Assembly: GCF_020177055.1 (NCBI RefSeq)
Contig: NZ_JAIQXT010000004.1
Location: forward strand, 248,001-312,000
Origin: Sphingomonas sp. R647
GTDB taxonomy: Bacteria; Pseudomonadota; Alphaproteobacteria; Sphingomonadales; Sphingomonadaceae
Direction of reading: 5' to 3'
DNA: 64,000 nt
The notes beneath the pieces were generated by a model. It was not told the DNA's origin and ran no database searches. It worked only from the letters and a program-made list of their open reading frames with translations. Below are positions 12,428 through 18,543 of the stretch, piece by piece. Positions within the stretch are counted from its first letter, which is position 1, and every line of letters begins with the position of its first letter. Both the position numbers and the translations under genes were made by a program.

Positions 12428-13569
12428 TGCGCGCAGCCGCCCTGATCGCCGCGGCGTTGCTCTCCGGGTGTGCGACCACGCGGCCTGCGCAAGTGCGGGT
12501 GGCATTTGACGCAAGCGGTGTGACGGCGGCGCGGGCGAGCGGGGTGGCTGATCGGGCCACCGGGCGTCGCGTCACGGCGGAAGATCCGGTGCGGATCGCC
12601 AGCATCTCCAAGCTGGTGGTTGCGCTCGGCGTGATGCGGATGGTGGAGGCGGGGCAACTCGACCTCGACCGCGACGTATCGGAGATATTGGGCTGGCGCG
12701 TGCGCAACCCGGCCTTCCCCGATGCCCCGGTGACGCTCCGCCAGCTGCTGTCGCACCAGTCGGGGCTGGTCGACCCGGACGAATATCGCGTGCCGCTCGG
12801 CGAGCGGCTTGCCGATGTGGTTGCGCGGCCCGCTCTGTGGGACGCGCAGCACGCGCCGGGCAGCTATTTCCGCTATTCCAACGTCGCATTTCCAGTGATC
12901 GCCAGCGTGATGGAGAAGGCGGGCGGCGAGCGGTTCGATACGCTGATGCAGCGGCTGGTGCTCGCGCCGCTCAAGCTCGATGCATGCTTCAACTGGTCGA
13001 CCTGTTCGGCCGCGAAGATCGCGCGGCACATCGTGTTGTACCGCGCGAGCGGAGAGGTCGCACTCGACGATCTGGGCGGCAAGCGTCCCGATTGCCCGGT
13101 GATCGCGAAGGATGGCTGCGATCTGGCCGGATACCGGCTCGGGGAGAATGGCGCGCTCTTTTCGCCGCAAGGGGGCCTGCGCGCGTCGATGCGCGATCTG
13201 GCGGTGATCGGCGCGATGCTGCTGAAGAACGACGGAAGTTTCCTTACGCGTGAATCGATCGCGGCGATGGCATGGACGCAGTGGCAATATGACGGGGCGA
13301 ATGGCGACACCACCGGCGGCTTCTACTGCCAATATGGACTGGCAGTGACGACGCTCCCGGCTGGGCGTGTGGATTGCGACGATGATCTGTTCGGCGATGG
13401 GCGCACCCGGATTGGTCATGCCGGTGAAGCCTATGGATTGCGCTCAGGCCTGTGGATCGACCGCGCGACCGGCAAGGGCGTTGCCTTCTTCGCCTCCGCG
13501 ACCCCACCGGTGAGCAAGGGGCGCACCGCGTTCAGCGTCGAGGAAGAGCGGCTCGCTAGGGGAAGGTAA
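12427..13569 (+). CDS. Beta-lactamase-fold serine hydrolase lipoprotein (class C/PBP-like)
   Basis: A 380-residue envelope protein of the beta-lactamase/transpeptidase-like superfamily. It begins with a lipoprotein signal with lipobox LLSGC (Cys15), then the SxxK motif SISK (59-62), and the YxN motif YSN within YFRYSNVAF. The family includes esterases, D-amino-acid peptidases and PBP4b-like proteins, so the substrate cannot be assigned. ATG 12427 overlaps the stop of the preceding DUF885 gene. The two form a small operon of secreted hydrolases. Confidence 0.87.
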   Translation: MRAAALIAAALLSGCATTRPAQVRVAFDASGVTAARASGVADRATGRRVTAEDPVRIASISKLVVALGVMRMVEAGQLDLDRDVSEILGWRVRNPAFPDAPVTLRQLLSHQSGLVDPDEYRVPLGERLADVVARPALWDAQHAPGSYFRYSNVAFPVIASVMEKAGGERFDTLMQRLVLAPLKLDACFNWSTCSAAKIARHIVLYRASGEVALDDLGGKRPDCPVIAKDGCDLAGYRLGENGALFSPQGGLRASMRDLAVIGAMLLKNDGSFLTRESIAAMAWTQWQYDGANGDTTGGFYCQYGLAVTTLPAGRVDCDDDLFGDGRTRIGHAGEAYGLRSGLWIDRATGKGVAFFASATPPVSKGRTAFSVEEERLARGR

Positions 13570-13576
13570 GTGGGGA

Positions 13577-13632
13577 GCTTCTGTTGCCCGGTGCTCCCCG
13601 TACCGCTGGAATCCGCTTCTGTTGCCCGGTGC
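13577..13632. repeat. Pair of 18-bp direct repeats
   Basis: The 18-bp unit GCTTCTGTTGCCCGGTGC occurs at 13577-13594 and again at 13615-13632, a spacing of 38 bp. It lies between the serine hydrolase stop and the 3' end of the tmRNA gene, which is transcribed towards it. The role is unknown. Confidence 0.6.
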
Positions 13633-13644
13633 GGTCCAACCGCG

Positions 13645-13914
13645 CATTTTAGTCTAACCTTAATCCGTTAGGACTTGGGGTTAGGCCGCAATAGCGAGTG
13701 CTTCGTTATCGTTGGCACTTGTGAGTATGGGCCGTCACGGTGGTCCCATTCCGAACGAAAGAAACGCTTTTCAACACACGTCGATCCTGGTTCGGCCCCG
13801 TCAGAAACGGTGTCCAGAAACACCACCTTATGGTGGAGCCGCCGGGTACTGCCCCCGGGTCCGCTGCGTCTATTGCACGCCACAATTTATCGTCATAGCC
13901 GGGCGAACCCGGCC
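13645..13914 (-). ncRNA. ssrA: Circularly permuted transfer-messenger RNA gene (two-piece tmRNA)
   Basis: Read on the minus strand. The acceptor piece comes first and ends in CGGCTCCACCA at 13831. A short intervening segment follows (13830-13800). Then comes the coding piece, beginning with GGGGCCG at 13799 and GAACCAGGATCGACG, the tmRNA 5' domain. GGGGCCG pairs with CGGCTCC to rebuild the tRNA-like acceptor stem. The tag reading frame runs from 13716 down to 13681 and encodes ANDNEALAIAA followed by TAA. This order (3' part before 5' part) is the permuted arrangement known from alphaproteobacteria, where the precursor is cut into two RNAs. It rescues stalled ribosomes and tags proteins for ClpXP. 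CCA is encoded. Outer ends are approximate. Confidence 0.93.
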
Positions 13915-13920
13915 TGACTG

Positions 13921-13950
13921 ATATAGGGACGCCAAATCCGAATGAAAAGA
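13921..13950 (-). promoter_or_regulatory. Candidate promoter of the tmRNA gene
   Basis: On the minus strand a -10-like CTATAT (13926-13921) lies 17 bases after a weak -35-like CTTTTC. The predicted start falls just before the GCCGGG hairpin that opens the acceptor piece (13913-13898). The -35 is poor, so this rests mainly on position. Confidence 0.35.
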
Positions 13951-13958
13951 GTGGGTTT

Positions 13959-13975
13959 TGGCCTTGTGAAGGCCA
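13959..13975. promoter_or_regulatory. Inverted repeat upstream of the Rrf2-family gene
   Basis: TGGCCTT-GTG-AAGGCCA is a perfect 7-bp inverted repeat 25 bp before the Rrf2-family start codon, between the divergent tmRNA and regulator genes. It could be an operator for the adjacent autoregulated repressor; this is inferred from position and symmetry. Confidence 0.35.
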
Positions 13976-13999
13976 TAAACCGCGCGCAAAGAACGTGCC

Positions 14000-14431
14000 A
14001 TGCTTACCCAGCGTTCCCGTTACGCCCTGCGCGCGATGCTGTTTCTGGCGAAACAGCCGCGGGAAGGCGCCCCGACGCCGATGACGCGGATCGCGGCTGA
14101 AGCGAATGTCCCGCGCAAGTTTCTCGAACTGATCCTCGCCGATCTGCGGGAGGCGGGGTTCATCCTGTCGACCCGCGGCAAGATGGGCGGATACCGCCTT
14201 GCCCGCGCCAACCACCTGATCTCGCTGGGTGAAATCATCCGCGTGATCGAAGGTCCGCTGGCGCTGGTCCCCTGCGTCAGCCGCACCGCATACCGCCCCT
14301 GCCTCGACTGCAAGGACGAGGCGGCGTGTGCGATCCGCAACGCGATGGCGCGGGTGCGCGATGAAACCGCGCGCATTCTCGACGGCACCAGCCTTGCGGA
14401 TGCGACCGCCGAGGACATGGCGGCGGCTTAA
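14000..14431 (+). CDS. Rrf2-family transcriptional regulator
   Basis: A 143-residue regulator with an N-terminal winged helix-turn-helix (MLTQRSRYALRAMLFLA, then IAAEANVPRKFLELILADL) and the Rrf2 signature (GGYRLARA). Four cysteines in the dimerisation part (CVSRTAYRPCLDCKDEAAC) could ligate an iron-sulfur cluster as in IscR, NsrR or RirA, though the spacing C-x9-C-x2-C-x6-C is not diagnostic for one of them. No Fe-S assembly genes are adjacent, so the regulon is unknown. Confidence 0.88.
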   Translation: MLTQRSRYALRAMLFLAKQPREGAPTPMTRIAAEANVPRKFLELILADLREAGFILSTRGKMGGYRLARANHLISLGEIIRVIEGPLALVPCVSRTAYRPCLDCKDEAACAIRNAMARVRDETARILDGTSLADATAEDMAAA

Positions 14432-14452
14432 TCGGTTTGGCGCCTGACGGCG

Positions 14453-14536
14453 TACGGCACCGGCCCGCTCCCCCACCCGGCCACCCATAGGGTAGCTTTG
14501 CTGGGTTGCCGGGCTAGGGAGCGGGCCGGTGCCGTA
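14453..14536. repeat. Palindromic repeat, copy 1
   Basis: Imperfect inverted repeat of about 84 bp with arms of about 34 bp starting TACGGCACCGGCCCGCTCCC and a 14-base centre. It is one of six related copies in the window (others near 21306, 23998, 32278, 45773 and 58572). It sits between the convergent Rrf2 and mscL genes and could act as a bidirectional transcription terminator. Its centre (TAGGGTAGCTTTGC) is the reverse complement, with one change, of the centre in the copies at 32278 and 58572. Confidence 0.85.
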
Positions 14537-14542
14537 ACCGGA

Positions 14543-15001
14543 TTAGACGGGTTCGTTCCGCTTCTTCAACTCGTCGCGGATTTCGCGCAGCAGCACGACA
14601 TCCGCCGGATCGGCCGCGGGTTCGGCGGTGCCTTCGGCCTTTTCCTTCTCGACCTTCGCCAGCAGCTTGTTGACCGATCGGACCAGCAGGAAGACGATGA
14701 AGGCGAGGATCAGGAAGTTGATCGCCACGGTGATGAACTGGCCAAAGCCGAACAGCGGCACGCCCGCCGCCTTCAGCGCGGCATAGTCCGATGCCGACCC
14801 GGTATAGCCTGCGGGGATCTCGCCAAGCCGGATGAAGTAGCTCGAGAAATCGAACCCGCCGAAAATCCAGCCGACCACCGGCATGATGATGTCGTCGGTC
14901 AGCGATTTGGTGATCGTCCCGAACGCCGCGCCGATGATGACGCCGACGGCGAGGTCGAGCACATTGCCGCGGGCGATGAAGGTCCGGAATTCCTTGAGCA
15001 T
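14543..15001 (-). CDS. mscL: Large-conductance mechanosensitive channel
   Basis: Inner-membrane tension-gated pore that releases solutes on hypo-osmotic shock. The 152-residue product has the N-terminal helix MLKEFRTFIARGNVLDLAVG, the pore helix with GVIIGAAFG, and the second membrane helix FITVAINFLILAFIVFLLVR. It is slightly longer than typical because of an Ala-rich periplasmic loop and an acidic C-terminal tail. ATG 15001 is chosen as the family start rather than an upstream ATG nine codons earlier. Confidence 0.96.
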   Translation of the reverse strand: MLKEFRTFIARGNVLDLAVGVIIGAAFGTITKSLTDDIIMPVVGWIFGGFDFSSYFIRLGEIPAGYTGSASDYAALKAAGVPLFGFGQFITVAINFLILAFIVFLLVRSVNKLLAKVEKEKAEGTAEPAADPADVVLLREIRDELKKRNEPV

Positions 15002-15144
15002 TGATGTCCCCCAGAGAGTGTGCGGCATGGTTAGCGCAATGGGCGTCGGTGCTGCAAATGTCGGGTTTCCATTGCGCAGTGTTCACGCGGTCCCTAAATT
15101 CGCGGTGTCGTATGAATGCGACACACTTTGAGGGACTGATCGCG

Positions 15145-15729
15145 ATGAAGCTTCGTCTGGTTGCCGCGCTGGTTGCAGCGGCCATGCTGTCCGCCTGTGG
15201 TCTGAACAGCGTTCCGACTGCCGAGGAAACTGCCAAGGCGAAATGGGCGGAGGTGCAGAATCAGTATCAGCGCCGCGCCGATTTGATCCCCAACCTTGTT
15301 CAGACGGTGAAGGCCGCCGGCGCGCAGGAGAAGGCGGTTCTGGTTGAAGTGACGCAGGCACGCGCCGCCGCGACGCAGGTGCGCGTCAGCGATGCCGACC
15401 TGACCGATCCCGACAAGCTCGCCGCCTATGACCGCGTGCAGGCTGGCGTGACTCTTTCGCTCCAGCGGCTGCAGGAAGCCTATCCGGAACTGCGCAGTCA
15501 GGCGAATTACGCTACGCTGATGACCCAGCTGGAAGGGACGGAGAACCGCATCGGCATCGCCCGTCGCGATTATAACGAGGCGGTGCAAGGCTATAACACC
15601 ACCATCCGCACCTTCCCCGACGCGATCGGCGCCAAAATCTTCTACGGCGCCAAGCCGATGGCCCCATTCCAGGCAACCACCCCGGGCGCCGACACCGCGC
15701 CCAAGGTGGACTTCGGGAACGGCAACTGA
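15145..15729 (+). CDS. lemA: LemA-family lipoprotein
   Basis: A 194-residue envelope protein with lipoprotein signal (MKLRLVAALVAAAMLSAC) and the LemA signature: WAEVQNQYQRRADLIPNLVQ followed by long helical segments and a conserved RTFPDAIGAKIFYGAKP near the end. LemA proteins have an N-terminal helix bundle at the envelope; their biochemical role is not settled. It is the first gene of a cluster with three TPM-domain proteins, an association common in bacteria. The ATG at 15145 follows AGGGAC by eight bases. Confidence 0.92.
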   Translation: MKLRLVAALVAAAMLSACGLNSVPTAEETAKAKWAEVQNQYQRRADLIPNLVQTVKAAGAQEKAVLVEVTQARAAATQVRVSDADLTDPDKLAAYDRVQAGVTLSLQRLQEAYPELRSQANYATLMTQLEGTENRIGIARRDYNEAVQGYNTTIRTFPDAIGAKIFYGAKPMAPFQATTPGADTAPKVDFGNGN

Positions 15730-15812
15730 TCGCGCACCGCTTCCTGCCGCTCCTGCTCCTCGCAGGGTGCGGGACGGCAGGATCCGGGCCGACGACAGAG
15801 GCATCGCCGACC

Positions 15813-16235
15813 GTGCCCGCCCTGACGGGCCGGGTGGTCGATAACGCCGATTTGTTGCCGCGCGACAAGGAAGCACTGCTTGAGCAGGCGCTGCTATCGA
15901 CCGAGCAGCAGACGCGCAGTCAGTTCGTCGTCGTCACCTTGCCGACGCTGAACGGCCGCAAGATCGAGGATGTCGGGTTGGAGCTGGGCCGCACTTGGAA
16001 GATCGGCCGGTTCGACGTTGACGACGGGGTGATGCTGATCGTCGCGCCGACCGAACGTCAGGCGCGCATCGAAGTTGGCTATGGGCTGGAAGGCGTGTTG
16101 CGCGACGAGGAGGCGAAGGCGATTATCAACGACACCATCATCCCGCGTATCCGTTCGGGGAACATGCCCGGAGCGATCCTGGCCGGAAGTGCCGCGATCA
16201 TCCGTGAAATCAATGTACCGGGAGCAACACCATGA
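15813..16235 (+). CDS. TPM-domain protein, probable lipoprotein with unclear start
   Basis: TPM (YgcG-like) domain protein: LTGRVVDNADLLPRDKEALL at the start, a central QFVVVTLPTLNG, and GYGLEGVLRDEEAKAIIND. The first conventional start is GTG 15813 (140 residues), but the open frame continues upstream to the lemA stop. There it encodes a lipoprotein-type leader, IAHRFLPLLLLAGC, with no ATG, GTG or TTG. A CTG at 15726, overlapping the lemA stop with GGGAA nine bases before it, or the ATC at 15729, would give a complete lipoprotein signal. The true 5' end is therefore probably about 87 bp upstream. Confidence 0.75.
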   Translation: MPALTGRVVDNADLLPRDKEALLEQALLSTEQQTRSQFVVVTLPTLNGRKIEDVGLELGRTWKIGRFDVDDGVMLIVAPTERQARIEVGYGLEGVLRDEEAKAIINDTIIPRIRSGNMPGAILAGSAAIIREINVPGATP

Positions 16236-17044
16236 GGTTCGTGCATCTGGTTCTGGCGCTGCTGCTCGCCGCGTTCGCCGGACAGGCGGCGTCGGCGCAG
16301 ACTTTTCCCAAGCTGACCGGGCGGGTGGTCGATACCGCCGACCTGCTCAGCCCCGCGCAAGAAGCCGAACTGACTGCGATGTCGGAAGCGACCGAGAAGG
16401 CGACCGGGCGGCAGTTGGTTGTCGCGACGGTGCCGGACCTTCAGGGCTATCCGATCGAGGATTTCGGCTACAAGCTCGGCCGCGAATGGCAGATTGGGCA
16501 GAAGGACGCCGACAATGGCATCATCCTGCTGGTCGCGCCCAAGGAGCGCAAGGTGCGGATCGAGGTTGGTTACGGCCTTGAGCCGATCATGACCGACGCG
16601 CTGTCGGGAATGATCGTGCGCGACACGATCATCCCGCGCTTCAAGGACAAGGACATGCCCGGCGGGATCATGGCGGGTGCCGCCGCGATCAACGAACAGC
16701 TCAAGCTCCCGCTCGAAGCCGCCGAGGCACGGGCGAAGCAGCTGATCGACAGCGGCCAGTCGCGCAAGAAGGGCGGCGCGGGGCCGTTCGTGTTCATCTT
16801 CTGGGTGGTGATCCTGTTGATGGTCGTGCTGCCGATCGTAATTGGCGCGGCGCGTGGCAAGAAATATCGCCGTGGGCGTGCGCCGGTGGTGATCTGGGGC
16901 CCGGGCTTTGGTGACGGCGGCGGATCGTCCTGGGGCGGCGGTGGCGGCTCCTGGGGTGGAGGCGGCGGTGGCTTTGGCGGCGGCGGGGGCTTCTCCGGCG
17001 GTGGTGGCGGGTTCGGTGGCGGCGGCGCATCGGGGGGATGGTGA
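16232..17044 (+). CDS. TPM-domain membrane protein with Gly-rich tail (YgcG-like)
   Basis: A 270-residue protein with signal peptide (to AQAASA region, about residue 24), a TPM domain that is a clear paralogue of the preceding gene (LTGRVVDTADLLSPAQEAEL; GYGLEPIMTDALSGMI), a transmembrane helix near residue 190 (FVFIFWVVILLMVVLPIVIG), and a cytoplasmic tail made of Gly/Ser/Trp repeats (GGGGSWGGG type) ending in GASGGW. The TPM domain is annotated as phosphatase-like in plants, but activity is uncertain in bacteria. It overlaps its upstream neighbour by four bases (ATGA). Confidence 0.88.
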   Translation: MRFVHLVLALLLAAFAGQAASAQTFPKLTGRVVDTADLLSPAQEAELTAMSEATEKATGRQLVVATVPDLQGYPIEDFGYKLGREWQIGQKDADNGIILLVAPKERKVRIEVGYGLEPIMTDALSGMIVRDTIIPRFKDKDMPGGIMAGAAAINEQLKLPLEAAEARAKQLIDSGQSRKKGGAGPFVFIFWVVILLMVVLPIVIGAARGKKYRRGRAPVVIWGPGFGDGGGSSWGGGGGSWGGGGGGFGGGGGFSGGGGGFGGGGASGGW

Positions 17045-17718
17045 TGGCACGGCGATTTACAGCTGAGGAACATGCCCGCGTCACCGCTGCGGTGGGAGCG
17101 GCAGAGCGCGGTACGGACAGTGAGATCGTGACGATCGTCACCGACTGGTCCGATCATTATCACGACGTCTCGCTCTACTATGCCGGTGCGGCGATGCTCG
17201 CGGCTTTGGGGCTGTTCGCATTCTTCCCCGACCTGCTCGACGCCAAGCTGGCGCTGTTCACCGGCGGCTGGGGTGAGGCCGAGCGCCACCTTCAGCTCGC
17301 GCTGCTGGTAGTGGTGCAGGCGGTGATCTTTCTCGCCGTCCGCTTCGGGTTCGAGGCGCTGCCGGGGCGTGGGGTGTTGATCCCCGGCGCGGTGCGCGGG
17401 CGGCGGGTGCGGCGGCGCGCGGTGCAGTTCTTCAAGGCGAGCGCGGAGAAGCGCACCGCCGAGCGCGTCGGCGTGCTGCTCTATGTCAGCCTGGCCGAAC
17501 ATCGCGCCGAGATCATCGCCGATGAAGCGATTCTGGCGAAGGTCGAAGTGGGCGTGTGGGGCGAGGCGATGGTCGCTTTGGTCGACAAGGTGCGCGCGGG
17601 TGACCCTGCGGGTGGCATGGCCGATGCGGTGACGCGGATCGGCGCGGTGCTGACGACGCACTTCCCGAAGACGGAAGGTGACGCCAACGAGCTGCCGGAT
17701 CGGCTGATCGAGCTGTGA
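17044..17718 (+). CDS. Third TPM-like membrane protein
   Basis: A 224-residue protein with an N-terminal soluble segment (MARRFTAEEHARVTAAVGAA), two central hydrophobic segments (about 40-60 and 82-105), and a C-terminal region (ASAEKRTAERVGVLLYVSLA, then ADEAILAKVEVGVW) resembling a divergent TPM domain. ATG 17044 overlaps the previous stop (TGATG). It completes a LemA-TPM-TPM-TPM operon and probably acts at the membrane with those proteins; the function is unknown. Confidence 0.75.
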   Translation: MARRFTAEEHARVTAAVGAAERGTDSEIVTIVTDWSDHYHDVSLYYAGAAMLAALGLFAFFPDLLDAKLALFTGGWGEAERHLQLALLVVVQAVIFLAVRFGFEALPGRGVLIPGAVRGRRVRRRAVQFFKASAEKRTAERVGVLLYVSLAEHRAEIIADEAILAKVEVGVWGEAMVALVDKVRAGDPAGGMADAVTRIGAVLTTHFPKTEGDANELPDRLIEL

Positions 17719-18248
17719 GCGCGCCCGACAGCGACGCCCCGGTCGAGACGGTCTGGCAGGGCAAGTTCATCACCGCGAAACGCCAGGGCCGCTGGGAATA
17801 TGTCGCGCGCGCCCGGGGTATCCGCGCGGCGGTGATCGTCGCGGTGGATGATGACGGGCATCTGTTGCTGGTCGAGCAATATCGCGTTCCGCTGGGTCGC
17901 CGCTGCCTTGAGCTGCCTGCGGGCCTGATCGGCGATGGCGGGGATGACGAGGCCGACGAGACCGCCGCCGCGCGCGAGCTTGAGGAAGAGACCGGCTATC
18001 GCGCTGAGCGGATCGAATCGCTCGGCGAGTTCTTCTCCTCGCCCGGCATGGTCAGCGAGAGCTTCACGCTGGTCCGCGCGCACGGGCTGACGCGCGTAGG
18101 CGAAGGCGGCGGCGTGGAGGGCGAGGACATCATCGTCCACCGTGTGAAGCTGGCGGATGTCCCCGCTTACGTCGCCGACTGCCGCGCAGGCGGCATGGCG
18201 ATCGACGTCAAATTGCTGTTGGCGTTGGGAAGCAGCCTGCTCGGCTAA
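17715..18248 (+). CDS. Nudix hydrolase, ADP-ribose pyrophosphatase-like
   Basis: A 177-residue Nudix enzyme. The Nudix box lies in the stretch beginning GLIGDGGDD and continuing through AARELEEETGY, with the REL-EE core intact. The context ELPAGLIG before the box and a late EDIIVHRVKL match the ADP-ribose/sugar-nucleotide pyrophosphatase subgroup. The GTG start overlaps the previous stop by four bases (GTGA), so it is coupled to the TPM operon although its function is likely separate. Confidence 0.88.
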   Translation: MSAPDSDAPVETVWQGKFITAKRQGRWEYVARARGIRAAVIVAVDDDGHLLLVEQYRVPLGRRCLELPAGLIGDGGDDEADETAAARELEEETGYRAERIESLGEFFSSPGMVSESFTLVRAHGLTRVGEGGGVEGEDIIVHRVKLADVPAYVADCRAGGMAIDVKLLLALGSSLLG

Positions 18249-18251
18249 CGC

Positions 18252-18533
18252 TTACCGGAAATTGTCGGCGTAGGCCTGAAGCTTGAGTGTTTTCACCGGC
18301 GCGGGCACGACATGCACGTTGATCCCTTCGCGCGCGGCATAGTCCTTGGCCGCTTCCAGCGTCGGGAAGTTGAGCCGCAGCTGCGCGCGCGTATCGCCCG
18401 ATCCGGCCCAGCCGGTCAGCGGGTCGGGGCGCTGCTTCTCATTCGATTCGAATTCGAGCACCCAGCGATCGGTGCGGGCGCGGCCCGACTGCATGGCGTT
18501 CTTCGGGCGCTGATAGATGCGTGCGGTCGACAT
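18252..18533 (-). CDS. NADH dehydrogenase accessory subunit, NDUFS4-like (ETC complex I)
   Basis: A 93-residue protein of the ETC complex I subunit conserved region family. It matches the family layout: MSTARIYQRPKNAMQSGRAR, WVLEFE, PLTGWAGSGDT, LNFPTLEAAKDYAAREGI and a final AYADNFR. In alphaproteobacteria it is an accessory subunit of respiratory complex I and is usually encoded away from the nuo operon, as here. ATG 18533 starts at the family N-terminus; a longer upstream frame is the shadow of hrpB. It ends 3 bp from the Nudix gene, convergent. Confidence 0.9.
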   Translation of the reverse strand: MSTARIYQRPKNAMQSGRARTDRWVLEFESNEKQRPDPLTGWAGSGDTRAQLRLNFPTLEAAKDYAAREGINVHVVPAPVKTLKLQAYADNFR

Positions 18534-18543
18534 GCCTGCCCCT

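Noticed and set aside
10409..12514. 701-codon open frame antisense to the DUF885 gene
   Set aside because: The plus-strand gene has a signal peptide and conserved motifs; the antisense product has no recognisable features.
13800..13860. Considered as a signal-recognition-particle RNA or 6S RNA
   Set aside because: The SRP core motif is absent, and the tag ORF plus acceptor-stem pairing identify the locus as tmRNA.
13675..13921. Short open frames over 13675-13921 on the plus strand
   Set aside because: They are read through the tmRNA gene, which explains the conservation and structure of this stretch better.
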